Shown: one piece after another, positions 45,901-54,786 of the stretch
How positions within the stretch are numbered: position 1 is the first letter of the stretch
Layout of the letters: every line of letters begins with the position of its first letter
DNA from: Flavobacteriales bacterium
Lineage (GTDB): Bacteria; Bacteroidota; Bacteroidia; Flavobacteriales_F; PHOS-HE28
NCBI GenBank assembly: GCA_020635675.1
Contig: JACJZJ010000002.1
Location: 744,001 to 808,000, forward strand
Length of the DNA stretch: 64,000 nt
Reading direction: 5' to 3'
Translations under genes and position numbers: made by a program
The notes under the pieces: generated by a model
The model's input: only the letters and a program-made list of their open reading frames with translations
What the model was told of the DNA's origin: nothing
Database searches by the model: none

Positions 45901-48900
45901 GATGACAACTGCGGCCAATTCATGCCACCGTCCGGGGTGGACCTGAGTGGCCTGGTCGAGGGTACCTATCACTTCACCTACACCGTGGCGGGTAACGGGA
46001 ACTGCCCCGATGCCGGGACCACGGTCACCATCACGGTCGTGGACCAACTGAACGCTGGTTCGAACACATCGCGCACCATTTGCGGATCTCAAACGGCTTA
46101 CAATCTTTTCAGTGCTCTGAACGGCGGCCCGGACCCCGGAGGTTCCTGGCTGGACACGGACAATACCAATGCGGTAACGAACGGCATTTTCAATGCCTCC
46201 CTCGTTGCTCCGGGCACCTATCACTTCACCTATCAATTGACCGGCGCGGGTGGCTGTCCGGATGATTCCTCCGTCCTGACGGTGACGGTGGTGGGTGCTC
46301 CGAACGCCGGCCTGCATGGTGATACGCTCGTTTGCAGCAACGGCGCCCAGTTCAACCTGTTCACGGTCTTGAACGGAAGTCCGCAGGTAGGAGGCACCTG
46401 GCGTGACCAATCCAACAACCCGCATGGCAGCACTTACAATCCGCTGACCGACAACTCACAAACGTTCACCTACCGCGTGAACGGGATGCCGCCCTGCACC
46501 ATGGTATCGCAGACCGTGACGGTCATCGAGCAACAGGCACCCAATGCTGGACAGAACACCTCCATCGATGTCTGCTCCTCGGATGCGCCCTTCGATCTGA
46601 CCTCTGTGATGAACGGCTCCCCGGACCCCGGGGGATCATGGACCGACCCCAATAGCGTTCCCACGAGCAACGTGTTCGACCCAGGCAGCGATCCGGGTGG
46701 GGTGTATCTGTATACGGTACCGGGACTTGGTCCGTGCAACGATGCGATCAAGGCGTTGACCATCAATCTGGAGCAGACCGCGTATGCGGGCAATGATCGC
46801 GATACCACCGTGTGTGCGGACGGTACGGCATTCCTCATGGAAACGCTGTTGGGTCCGCACGACGGTGGAGGTACGTGGTATGCCCCTGACCTGACGGTCT
46901 TCAATGGATTGTTCTTCCCTGCTTCATCCGATGAAGGGGAGTATTTGTACGTGGTGGAAACGCAGAACGGCGTATGTGAGCCTGATACGGCAGTGGTGAA
47001 CATTTTCGTGAACCCCACCCCGAACCCCGGTACCCCCGGTTCCCTTTCGATCTGCAGCAATGCAGGCCAGGTCGATCTTTTCGGCCTGCTGGGAGGCGCG
47101 GATAATACAGGCACTTGGACCGGACCATTGGGCGCCTTCGATGGTTCTTTCGATCCGGGGACGGATCCGGAAGGGACCTATACGTACACGGTCACGGGTT
47201 CTGCTCCGTGCCTCTCTGCCTCATCGACGGTGGTCGTTGATGTGAACGAGGCGCCCGATGCGGGCAGCAACAACACGGTGCAGTTCTGTAGCAGCGCCTC
47301 ACCGTTCGATCTGTTCCAGCAACTGGGTGGGACGCCCCAGACCGGTGGCAATTGGACCGGCCCGAACAACCTGCCCACCAGCAACCTGTTCTTTCCAGGA
47401 GGTGGTACTCCGAGCCCACAGGGTGTGTACACGTACCATGTTGCCGGGTCCGCTGGTTGTGCGGACGACTCCGCGAAGGTCACGGTGTATGTCAGCCAGG
47501 AGGTGAACGCAGGCGTTGGGAACGATGCCTTCGCCTGCATACCGGGTTCCCAGCTCGATCTGTTCACCTACCTCACCGGAGCTCCGCAACCCGGGGGGGT
47601 GTGGCGAAACCCCGCTCTGGTCCCGCATTCCCAATTCTTCCAGCCGGGCATCGACCAATCGGGCAACTACTATTACATCCGCATCGCGCAAGCGCCCTGC
47701 CCGAACGATACCGCCATTGTGGTGGTGCACGTGCACAACGCTCCGAACGCGGGCACCAGCACGACCCAGACGGTCTGTGACAACGGCCCTACCTTCCCGT
47801 TGTTCCCCTTGCTCGGAACTGGCGCGCAACCGAGCGGCACCTGGACCCCGCCACCGGGTGGCAATGCCTTCGGGCTTTTTGATCCCGGGGTGGATCCGCC
47901 GGGAGCCTATGTCTATACCGTTCAGGGCCAGACCGGCTGTGCCGCGCAAAGCGCGACGGTGAACATCATCCAGAACCACCAGCCGAACGCAGGCGCGAAC
48001 AATTCCATGTCGGTCTGCAGCAGCGATCCCCCATTGGACCTGAACACGCTTCTTGTCGGGGCCGAGACCGGAGGAGATTGGTTCGACCCTGACCTGTTGG
48101 CTGCCTCTGGAAATTACGTGCCTGGCTCATCGATGCCCGGCCCCTATGTCTATCATCTCGATGGGGATGCGCCCTGTCTTGATGACGAGGTCACCATCAC
48201 GATCCTCGAGAATGCGGAGGCCGATGCGGGGATCGATGCTTCCATCCTCCTTTGCACGGATGATGGGCAACAAGTCCTCCTCGATCTGCTGAATGGAACC
48301 CCTGATGGTGGTGGCTCGTGGATGGGCCCCAACGGTCCTGTGCCCTCCGGAACGTTCGACCCTTCATCGGATATGTCCGGAGCCTACGTCTATCATGTGG
48401 ACGGGATCGCCCCATGCGATGACGATTCCGCCTTCGTGTTGATCGGTCTGGTCGAGGCCCCTGATGCCGGGACCGATGGTACGATGACCGTCTGCCTGGA
48501 TGATGCCGCGATCGACCTGATCGCCGGCTTGGGTGGGCTGCCGGAGCAAGGCGGGTCCTGGACGAACAACGATGGGGTGGGCATCCTCACCAATGGCATC
48601 CTCGATGCCACGGGCGTGCCGGAGGGTACCTATACCTTCACCTATTCAGTAGCGGGGACGGGTCCGTGCGCGGATGCCACGGCGACGTTGTCCCTAACGA
48701 TCGTTTCCGCATTGGATGCCGGGGACGATACTTCGGTGGAACTGTGCGAGAGCGAGGACCACGTTGTCCTGTTCCCCTTGCTTGGTGGTACGCCACAGAC
48801 CGGAGGCGACTGGGAAGAGGTGGAATCCACCGGGGGGGCGCTGAGCAATGGTGCTTTCAATGCGACCGTCGCGGGTGTGGGGACATGGCACATCCGATAC

Positions 48901-51207
48901 ATCATCTCCTCCTCGGCGGCCTGTCAGAGCGATACATGCATCCTTACGATCGATGTGCTCGAAGGCCCCAATGCAGGATGTACCGGTGGATTGAACATCT
49001 GCAGCAGCGTTGGTGCCTTCCAGATGTTCCCCTTGATCGGATGTGCGCCTGATGCGGGCGGTACCTGGACCGGTCCGAGTCCTGTGGTCGGAGGGCAGTT
49101 CGACCCGAGCAGCATGCTCGGGGGAAGCTATACCTACACCGTGCCGGCCATCGGCAACTGTCCGGCGGATTCTGTCGCGGTCAATATCCAGGTGCAACAA
49201 GCGCCCCAAGCGGGAGATGACGCCACACTGTCCTTGTGCGATGACGATGATCCGGTGAACATGTTCTCCCTCCTGTCCGGAGCGGACCCGGGCGGCACCT
49301 GGACGTTCGGCAACAATGCGCACAGTGCATTGTACACCCCCTCCATCGATAACCCCGGCACGTATGTCTACCATGTGCCAGGAGCGCCCTATTGCCCTGA
49401 GGACCAGGCGAACGTCATGGTGATCGAGAATCCCGCAGTGGATGCCGGGAACGACGGTGCGCACATCGCCTGCTCCAGCGACCCGGTGTTCACGATGTTC
49501 CAGTACCTCGGAGGAAGTCCCGATCAGGGTGGGCAATGGTACGATCCCGACCTCACCGGCCATGGGCAGGATTTCAACCCCGCTGTGGATGAGGGAGGAG
49601 CCTGGACCTATGTTGTTTTCGGTCTGGGTGCTTGTGAGAACGACACCGCCTTGGTGGATATCGATCTCACCCAGGCACCCAACGCAGGAACGGCCCTGGA
49701 CTTGGAGGTGTGCTCGACCGAACAGACGGTGGACCTCTTCGATGGGTTGACCAACGACCACGACACGGGCGGGTATTGGGTGGATCTGGACGGTACGTCC
49801 GCGCTTTCGGATTCGCTCTTCGACGCTACGATCCCTGGTGAGGGGGTCTATGCTTTCCTCTATGTGGTCCCCGGCTCCGGACCTTGCCCGAACGATTCGA
49901 CCGAGCTTGCGGTCACGGTATCCGACGGCGTGGATGTGGGGATCGGTGGCAACGATACGGTATGCGGCGGGCTTACGGATTATGATCTCTTCAATTCGCT
50001 CGGGGGCACACCCGACCCGGGGGGCATTTGGCAGAACACGAACGGAACGGTGGTGGTCTATGACGACTCACACTTCGATCCTTCCACGCTCGTGCCGGGT
50101 ACCACCGTTGGTTTCACCTACGGTATCTCCTCATCGGCATGCGGGGACGTATCCACCCAGGTCATCATCACCATCGCACCTTTTCCCGATCCCGGTACGG
50201 ATTCGACCTTGAACGTATGCTCCGGTGCCGCACTGGTCGATCTCTTCGCGGCACTGGGCGGTACGCCGCAGGTGGGTGGTGGTTGGACCGGGCCGTTCGG
50301 TGCACATGGCGCAATGTTCGATCCAGCAACCGACCCGGCCGGCGATTATGCCTACACGGTACCCGGTGCCGCACCCTGCGCGGACAGCTCAGCGACCGTG
50401 ACCGTCGTGGTCAATGATCCTCCGGACGCAGGAAGCGATAGCAGTGTGGTGGTGTGCAACGTGGAAAACGCCTTCGACCTTTTCAATGCGCTGGGCGGCG
50501 ATCCGCAGCCAGGCGGCCTTTGGTCCGATCCGGCTTCCACGGGTGCGCTGAGCGGGTCCGTACTGGATGTGACCGTCCTGACCCCCGGCACGTACGTGTT
50601 CGAACATCGCGTTGCGGTGCCTGGGTGTGGCGTGGCCATGGCGACAGTGACCGTTCAGGTCGTGGAGGGCGTGACGGTCCAGGACCTCACGACCACCTGC
50701 AACGAACAGGATCGCACCTACGTGGTCACGTTCACGATCTCAGGTGGTGATCCGACGAGCTATGCGATCGGGGGCCTTGAAGGAGCGCTCAGCGAACAAC
50801 CACCCTATGTGTTCACAAGCGACCCGCTCTACACCAGCCAGGTCTTCACCGCAGTGGTGGACGACGATCAACATTGCACCCCACAGGAGGTTTCAGGCAC
50901 TTCCCCCTGTGAGTTCGAGACAGAGGTCTTCGTTCCCGAAGCATTCTCTCCGAACGGGGATGGCATCAATGAGGCATTCACGATCCCGGGGATCGAAGGC
51001 TATCCGAACAATTCGATCACCATCTGGAACCGCTGGGGCGATGAGGTCTACCAGGGCGCTGGCTACGACAATCGTTCCGTGGTATGGGATGGGACCTCCA
51101 CCAAGACCCTGATCCCGGGTGAATTGCCCGCCGGCACCTACTTCTACGTTCTTGACCTGGGGACCGGCAGGGACCCGATCAAGGGATATGTATTCCTGAA
51201 CCGATGA
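42949..51207 (+). CDS. Giant surface protein: CUB-like domain, 30 two-cysteine repeats, T9SS type B sorting domain
   Basis: About 2752 aa from the TTG at 42949, chosen because it gives a normal signal peptide (GRRNTIGIKNWAGVIPALL... to APAQAQT) after a promoter box; ATGs at 42829 and 42874 would add a long n-region. Residues about 35-150 look like a CUB-type domain (TCAGAIFDSGGAGGNYGNNE, DALEIHDGPTSAAPLLATG). From about 155 to 2570 there are 30 repeats of ~80 aa with the plan APNAGxNxxxxVCS, FDLxxxLGGTPDPGGSW, GPGG, PGxYTYTVxGxxPC, ATVTV. Each unit has two conserved cysteines, probably one disulfide. These differ from SprB repeats and I do not recognise them as a named family. The C-terminus (EAFSPNGDGINEAFTIPG, WNRWGDEVYQGAGY) is a sorting domain. 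It overlaps the next gene by ATGA. Confidence 0.9.
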   Translation: MGRRNTIGIKNWAGVIPALLSLGLCWAPAQAQTYVMGNATWETCAGAIFDSGGAGGNYGNNENFTATLCPTGGAGSGPLSSITFTQWNVAGVLDALEIHDGPTSAAPLLATGTLLTSLAGQTFTATGASGCLTLVWTSDLTLVSAGWRAEIRTGPSAGSNNAITLCNTSAPVNMTSQLLGTPDPGGQWTTPGGANHAPTFDPSTDPPGDWHYTVSGPAPCADSVATLSITVLAAPNAGSNGSVTVCSLDPPFDLIDELGGTPQPGGTWVGPGGPSTGTYTPGTSLPGVYTYTVTGVPPCSSASAQVIVTQVNAPNPGASRSIVVCSNDAPFAMVGQLGGTPDPGGSWSGPSPVVGGQFDPGTMSGGIYTYTVAGTLPCLSRSATLTITLRTAPNAGLSNTVEFCSNAPSFQLITQLGGTPDPNGSWVGPGGPSNGTFIPGTSQAGGYVYTVVGQAPCVPASATVTVNITTAPDAGTNNTIAVCSDDGVFALIDSLGGTPGAGGTWTGPGGAHGPSFDPNSDVPGTYTYTVLGLGPCQDATATLQISINQAPDAGASDQVMVCSIDPPFDLIDRLGGTPDVTGSWTDPNNNAFPSGMFIPGTSLPGIYTYSVPGVSPCSNAVSTVEVQVTLAPNAGTNASITVCSDDANIDLFGLLGGNPDPGGSWTGPGGAHNGTYHPATEPGGTYTYTVAGQGPCADDQATVQIIRHIAPRAGADGAITVCSNNAQFNLITVLGGNPMATGSWTAPGGMAFPSGVFVPGTSASGVYRYIVSGTGPCDNDTAFATVNVVTAPNAGLNGNFTTCGNGASFALIGHLGGTPDGGGSWSFMGPHPATYVPSTDDPGVYTYTVMGMAPCANASATVFVQEVAPPSPGGNGTLTVCSTEAPVSLFAALTGSPASGGTWSGPSPVVNGMYAPVTMDDGVYTYTVAGSAPCANASATVTVTENPAPNSGGVGSTSVCEGPGQIDLFDLLVGAYDTPGVWSDDDNCGQFMPPSGVDLSGLVEGTYHFTYTVAGNGNCPDAGTTVTITVVDQLNAGSNTSRTICGSQTAYNLFSALNGGPDPGGSWLDTDNTNAVTNGIFNASLVAPGTYHFTYQLTGAGGCPDDSSVLTVTVVGAPNAGLHGDTLVCSNGAQFNLFTVLNGSPQVGGTWRDQSNNPHGSTYNPLTDNSQTFTYRVNGMPPCTMVSQTVTVIEQQAPNAGQNTSIDVCSSDAPFDLTSVMNGSPDPGGSWTDPNSVPTSNVFDPGSDPGGVYLYTVPGLGPCNDAIKALTINLEQTAYAGNDRDTTVCADGTAFLMETLLGPHDGGGTWYAPDLTVFNGLFFPASSDEGEYLYVVETQNGVCEPDTAVVNIFVNPTPNPGTPGSLSICSNAGQVDLFGLLGGADNTGTWTGPLGAFDGSFDPGTDPEGTYTYTVTGSAPCLSASSTVVVDVNEAPDAGSNNTVQFCSSASPFDLFQQLGGTPQTGGNWTGPNNLPTSNLFFPGGGTPSPQGVYTYHVAGSAGCADDSAKVTVYVSQEVNAGVGNDAFACIPGSQLDLFTYLTGAPQPGGVWRNPALVPHSQFFQPGIDQSGNYYYIRIAQAPCPNDTAIVVVHVHNAPNAGTSTTQTVCDNGPTFPLFPLLGTGAQPSGTWTPPPGGNAFGLFDPGVDPPGAYVYTVQGQTGCAAQSATVNIIQNHQPNAGANNSMSVCSSDPPLDLNTLLVGAETGGDWFDPDLLAASGNYVPGSSMPGPYVYHLDGDAPCLDDEVTITILENAEADAGIDASILLCTDDGQQVLLDLLNGTPDGGGSWMGPNGPVPSGTFDPSSDMSGAYVYHVDGIAPCDDDSAFVLIGLVEAPDAGTDGTMTVCLDDAAIDLIAGLGGLPEQGGSWTNNDGVGILTNGILDATGVPEGTYTFTYSVAGTGPCADATATLSLTIVSALDAGDDTSVELCESEDHVVLFPLLGGTPQTGGDWEEVESTGGALSNGAFNATVAGVGTWHIRYIISSSAACQSDTCILTIDVLEGPNAGCTGGLNICSSVGAFQMFPLIGCAPDAGGTWTGPSPVVGGQFDPSSMLGGSYTYTVPAIGNCPADSVAVNIQVQQAPQAGDDATLSLCDDDDPVNMFSLLSGADPGGTWTFGNNAHSALYTPSIDNPGTYVYHVPGAPYCPEDQANVMVIENPAVDAGNDGAHIACSSDPVFTMFQYLGGSPDQGGQWYDPDLTGHGQDFNPAVDEGGAWTYVVFGLGACENDTALVDIDLTQAPNAGTALDLEVCSTEQTVDLFDGLTNDHDTGGYWVDLDGTSALSDSLFDATIPGEGVYAFLYVVPGSGPCPNDSTELAVTVSDGVDVGIGGNDTVCGGLTDYDLFNSLGGTPDPGGIWQNTNGTVVVYDDSHFDPSTLVPGTTVGFTYGISSSACGDVSTQVIITIAPFPDPGTDSTLNVCSGAALVDLFAALGGTPQVGGGWTGPFGAHGAMFDPATDPAGDYAYTVPGAAPCADSSATVTVVVNDPPDAGSDSSVVVCNVENAFDLFNALGGDPQPGGLWSDPASTGALSGSVLDVTVLTPGTYVFEHRVAVPGCGVAMATVTVQVVEGVTVQDLTTTCNEQDRTYVVTFTISGGDPTSYAIGGLEGALSEQPPYVFTSDPLYTSQVFTAVVDDDQHCTPQEVSGTSPCEFETEVFVPEAFSPNGDGINEAFTIPGIEGYPNNSITIWNRWGDEVYQGAGYDNRSVVWDGTSTKTLIPGELPAGTYFYVLDLGTGRDPIKGYVFLNR
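43411..50650 (+). repeat. Array of 30 coding repeats of the APNAG / LGGTPDPGGSW type (~241 bp each)
   Basis: Counted by hand from the xxAGxN...VC start of each unit, from SAGSNNAITLC (near 43411) to PDAGSDSSVVVC (near 50418); mean period about 241 bases. Units diverge to roughly the same extent along the array. Units 11, 12, 22, 23 and 27 carry a longer insert with a second Asn/Asp-rich loop. Confidence 0.82.
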
Positions 51208-52127
51208 CGGCCCGTGCGATACTGATCATCGGTCCGCTGATCATCGGGACGTCCGCAAAAGTCTTCGCGCAGCAGGATCCGTTGTACAGCCAGTATATGT
51301 TCAACACGTTGGCATTCAACCCGGCCTACGCGGGCAGCGCCGATGTATTCACCGTCATGGCACTGACGCGCCATCAATGGGTCGGGTTCGATGGCGCGCC
51401 ATCCACACAGACCCTTGCGCTGCACAGTCCGTTGCCGGTGACGGGTCTCTCCCTGGGGGGGCTGTTGATCCATGACCGCATCGGTCCGACCCGGGAAACA
51501 GGTGCCTTCATCGACGCGGCCTACCGCGTAAGGACAGGAAAGGACAGCCGCCTGGCCTTTGGCTTGAGCGGCGGTATGAACATCTACCAGGCGGACCTAT
51601 CCGCACTACCTACCGTGGAGGAGGACCCCGCGAACGGCAATATCTCGGGGAAGCTCCTGCCAAATTTCGGCTTCGGACTTTTCTGGCATGCGCCCCGATA
51701 TTATCTGGGAGTTTCCGCTCCCAAGCTGCTCACCAACGAGATCATGTCCTCGGACGGGTCCGTGGTCACCACTGCGCGGGAGGACCGCCATTATTTCCTT
51801 TTAGGCGGATATGTATTCGACCTGAACCGCGACATGAAGCTGAAGCCCTCCGTGATGCTCCGCGTGGTGGAGGGCGCACCGATGTCACTGGATGTGAATG
51901 CGAACGTCCTGCTGCGCGAGAAGCTCTGGTTCGGCATCCTGTATCGGCTGGGGAACGCGTTCGGTGTGCAGTTCCAATACCGGTTCAACGAGCAGCTTCG
52001 GGCCGGTTATGCGTTCGACCTGACCACGACCGCGCTTGGTGCTCACAACGCAGGCACGCATGAGGTCATGTTGAGCTACGATCTCCGCTTCACGCGGGGG
52101 CGGACGATATCACCACGCTACTACTGA
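51204..52127 (+). CDS. PorP/SprF family type IX secretion outer-membrane protein (third copy)
   Basis: A 307-aa protein coupled to the giant surface protein (ATGA at 51204) and to the next gene (TGATG at 52125-52129). Signal peptide MTARAILIIGPLIIGTSAKVFAQ. The mature N-terminus DPLYSQYMFNTLAFNPAYAGS is a textbook PorP/SprF start, followed by RHQWVGFDGAPSTQTLALHS and LRAGYAFDLTTTALG, THEVMLSYDL. The overlaps imply tightly matched expression with the upstream adhesin, so it is the likely partner of that protein. Confidence 0.95.
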   Translation: MTARAILIIGPLIIGTSAKVFAQQDPLYSQYMFNTLAFNPAYAGSADVFTVMALTRHQWVGFDGAPSTQTLALHSPLPVTGLSLGGLLIHDRIGPTRETGAFIDAAYRVRTGKDSRLAFGLSGGMNIYQADLSALPTVEEDPANGNISGKLLPNFGFGLFWHAPRYYLGVSAPKLLTNEIMSSDGSVVTTAREDRHYFLLGGYVFDLNRDMKLKPSVMLRVVEGAPMSLDVNANVLLREKLWFGILYRLGNAFGVQFQYRFNEQLRAGYAFDLTTTALGAHNAGTHEVMLSYDLRFTRGRTISPRYY

Positions 52128-54328
52128 TGTTCAACACGTGCTCCATCCGTTCCGTTTGTATGGCGCTGTGCATTTTGGCAGGCGGCATGCTGCGTGCGCA
52201 GGGGGGCGCCGAATCCCGTGTACGGGCGGCCGATCAGTATTTCCAGGAGATGGCCTACGCCCTTGCTGTTCAGGAATACACGGCCGCCGCGGACATGGGT
52301 GCCGTGAACGAGCACGTGACCAAACGCCTGGCGGAGTGCAACATGGTGCTGGGCAATACCGAGGAGGCCGAGCGGTGGTATGCGATCGTGGTCAAGTTCC
52401 TGAACCGTGAGCCCCGGGACCTCTACAATTACGCCCAAGCACTGAAGAGCAATGGGAAGTACGAACAGGCCGAGGAGTGGATGGACAGGTATCTGGCCAC
52501 ACTACCGCCCGAGGGCGGACCGCAACGGAGCAATATCTCCGCCTTCGTCCGGAAGTTCACCGACCAGCCCGATCGGTTCACCATCCGCGACCTGTCGATC
52601 AACACCTCCTACTCCGACTTCGCACCCACCTGGCTGGGTGAGGACCATGTTGTGTTCTCCTCATCACGACGTTCGACCGTGGGGGTCAAGCGTCTGGCGG
52701 CATTGAACGGACAACCGTTCCTCGATCTCTTCGAAGCGGACCGGACAAGTGACGGGGACCTTGTCAACGTACGCGAGTTGCCGGGCCGGGTCAATACGCG
52801 GTTGCACGAGGGACCCGCGACTTGCAGCATAGATGGCGGTACGATGTACTTCACGCGGAACGGGGCCCGCCGCGACCGCGATGGCATCGACCGCCTCGGC
52901 ATCTATCGGGCGAAGGCCGATGGAGGTGATTGGACCAGTGTGGACCCCTTCCTCTACAACAACACCTCGTCGAACATGGGTGACCCCGCCCTGTCACCGG
53001 ATGGCCGTTACCTGTACTTCGTCAGCGACATGCCGGGTGGCTATGGCGGGACCGACATCTACGTGTGCAAGGACCTGGGAGGCCAATGGGGGGAGCCGGA
53101 GAACCTTGGCCCTGCGGTGAACACCCCCTACAATGAGGTGACCCCCTTCATCGCGGCCGACGGCACCCTGTATTTCGCCTCGGACGGACATCCAGGGCTG
53201 GGGGGGCTTGACATTTTCGCGGCACCCACCGTCGGTCCCGCCACATTCAATGCCTCCATCAATGTCGGCGCACCCATCAACGGCCCCAAGGACGACCTCT
53301 CCTTCATCATCGACAAGGCCGGCCGTGCGGGCTATTTCGCCAGCGATCGACCGGGCGGCAAGGGTGATGATGACATCTACGCGTTCATCATGCACTACCC
53401 GCTCGAGCAGCGCTATCTCTGCACGGGTACCGTGATCGATGACGAGGATGGTGAACCAAAGCCAGCGGTCGATGTGACCCTGATGGACGACCACGACAAT
53501 GTGATCGGTACGACCACAACGGATTCCCGGGGGGAATATTCGTTCGCGGTGCAGCGGGAGAAGGAATACAAGGTGGTGGCGCGGATGAAAGGGAGGTACG
53601 ATGGAGAGCAGCATCTGAGCACGGAGAACATAGAGAGCCAGCAGATCATCGCCCGGGATATCCATCTCGTTCCGGATGCCGGCATCTGGCTGCGTGGAGC
53701 CGTGCGCTACAAGGAGAAGATCGGATTCATCGAAGGAATGACCGTCAGTGCGGTGAACTTGACGAGCTTTTTTACCGAATCGTCGGTCACGGGTCCTGGA
53801 GGGGATTTCAGTTTCCGCCTCCAGCCGAACGAGGAGTACGAGGTGCTTTTCGAGAAGGCGGGATATTTCAGCATGAGCGTCCCGGTGAATACGGCGGGCA
53901 TCAAGAGGGGGGTCATCGACCTGAACCAGGCCCGTGATCTTGTGTTCGAACGGATCACGGTGGGGGAACCCATATCGCTGAAATACGTGACATGGGCGGG
54001 TCGGGACAACAAGTTGGACCCGATAGGCAGGACCGAGCTCGACGGACTTGTGGAGCGTATGAAGGTGAATCCGAACCTCGTGGTCGAGATCGGTGTCCAT
54101 ACCGATGCCCAGGGCGATCCGGAGTCCGCGCTCAAACTCACCCAGAAGCGCGCGGATGTGGTGGTGGACTACCTGCGCAGCAAGGGTGTTGCAAAGGACC
54201 GCGTGCTCGGTAAAGGGTACGGAAGCACGCGCCTGTTGAACCATTGCGTGCCCGGTGTGCAGTGCTCCGAGGAGGAACATGCGGAGAACCGCCGTACCGA
54301 ATACACGGTGACCAGGGTGTTGCAGTGA
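52127..54328 (+). CDS. PorE-like protein: TPR, PD40 propeller, carboxypeptidase-regulatory and OmpA_C domains
   Basis: A 733-aa protein. Signal peptide MFNTCSIRSVCMALCILAGG... to LRAQG. Residues about 28-140 are TPR-like (ADQYFQEMAYALAVQEYTAA, YNYAQALKSNGKYEQAEEW). Residues about 150-425 hold PD40/WD40-like blades (DPALSPDGRYLYFVSDMPGG, YGGTDIYV, GTLYFASDGHPGLGGLDIFA). A carboxypeptidase-regulatory-like domain follows (GTVIDDEDGEPKPAVDVTL) and then an OmpA_C domain at about 620-733 (LVVEIGVHTDAQGDPESALK, NRRTEYTV) with the peptidoglycan-contact Asp and Arg. This is the order known for PorE of Porphyromonas gingivalis, which links the T9SS to peptidoglycan. Coupled to the PorP/SprF gene, it probably anchors that outer-membrane protein. 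Confidence 0.9.
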   Translation: MFNTCSIRSVCMALCILAGGMLRAQGGAESRVRAADQYFQEMAYALAVQEYTAAADMGAVNEHVTKRLAECNMVLGNTEEAERWYAIVVKFLNREPRDLYNYAQALKSNGKYEQAEEWMDRYLATLPPEGGPQRSNISAFVRKFTDQPDRFTIRDLSINTSYSDFAPTWLGEDHVVFSSSRRSTVGVKRLAALNGQPFLDLFEADRTSDGDLVNVRELPGRVNTRLHEGPATCSIDGGTMYFTRNGARRDRDGIDRLGIYRAKADGGDWTSVDPFLYNNTSSNMGDPALSPDGRYLYFVSDMPGGYGGTDIYVCKDLGGQWGEPENLGPAVNTPYNEVTPFIAADGTLYFASDGHPGLGGLDIFAAPTVGPATFNASINVGAPINGPKDDLSFIIDKAGRAGYFASDRPGGKGDDDIYAFIMHYPLEQRYLCTGTVIDDEDGEPKPAVDVTLMDDHDNVIGTTTTDSRGEYSFAVQREKEYKVVARMKGRYDGEQHLSTENIESQQIIARDIHLVPDAGIWLRGAVRYKEKIGFIEGMTVSAVNLTSFFTESSVTGPGGDFSFRLQPNEEYEVLFEKAGYFSMSVPVNTAGIKRGVIDLNQARDLVFERITVGEPISLKYVTWAGRDNKLDPIGRTELDGLVERMKVNPNLVVEIGVHTDAQGDPESALKLTQKRADVVVDYLRSKGVAKDRVLGKGYGSTRLLNHCVPGVQCSEEEHAENRRTEYTVTRVLQ

Positions 54329-54360
54329 TCCGGGTCACGAAGGGCCCGGTCGAGGAACGA

Positions 54361-54368
54361 TAACTTCG
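54361..54368 (+). promoter_or_regulatory. -7-like box TAACTTCG immediately before rhodanese gene
   Basis: TAnnTTCG followed by CCCC and then the ATG at 54373. The predicted transcript start coincides with the start codon, so the mRNA may be leaderless. Confidence 0.45.
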
Positions 54369-54372
54369 CCCC

Positions 54373-54786
54373 ATGCAAATCCGTCAACTCCTGCTCACCT
54401 CGATGCTGGGAACCCTGATGGCCTGTTCAGGAGGAACGGCCATGGCCCAATATCAGGAATGCGATCCGGCCACCTTTCAGCAGAAGCTGCAACAGGATCC
54501 TGGCGTGCTGCTGGACGTGCGCACTCCGGAGGAGTGTGTCTCGGGTGTGATCGCCGGAGCGCGCATGCTGGACTTCACCACCTCGGACTTCAAGACCGAG
54601 CTGGCCAAGCTGGACAGGAAACAGCCCGTGTTCGTCTATTGTGCCGCGGGCGGACGCAGCTACCGGGCCAGCAAGCAGCTCCAGGCACTGGGTTTCGAGC
54701 GGATCTATGACCTCGTCGGAGGAATGCAGGCCTGGCGCGAGGCGGGTAACCCCGTGGTGCCGCCGGGCAAGGCCACGAAGCGGTAA
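54373..54786 (+). CDS. Rhodanese-like domain lipoprotein or periplasmic protein
   Basis: A 137-aa protein. The N-terminus MQIRQLLLTSMLGTLMACSG has a lipobox (LMAC, cysteine 18), though a signal peptidase I site (TAMAQ) follows closely. The rhodanese fold is seen in VLLDVRTPEECVSGVIAGA and the active-site loop CAAGGRS with cysteine 90, ending in YDLVGGMQAWREAGNPVV. Rhodaneses move sulfane sulfur; the six-residue active loop is that of sulfurtransferases rather than phosphatases. The export signal points to the periplasm. Its 3' end overlaps the convergent deacetylase gene by 82 bases. Confidence 0.92.
   Translation: MQIRQLLLTSMLGTLMACSGGTAMAQYQECDPATFQQKLQQDPGVLLDVRTPEECVSGVIAGARMLDFTTSDFKTELAKLDRKQPVFVYCAAGGRSYRASKQLQALGFERIYDLVGGMQAWREAGNPVVPPGKATKR

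Noticed and set aside
33250..50650. Regular DNA repeats considered as CRISPR or satellite DNA
   Set aside because: The period is a multiple of three, the repeats are conserved as protein and the frame is open throughout; no identical short repeats with unique spacers are present.
54329..54360. CCGGG/CCCGG imperfect hairpin after the PorE-like gene as terminator
   Set aside because: Short stem with a long loop and no T-run; cannot be distinguished from chance.
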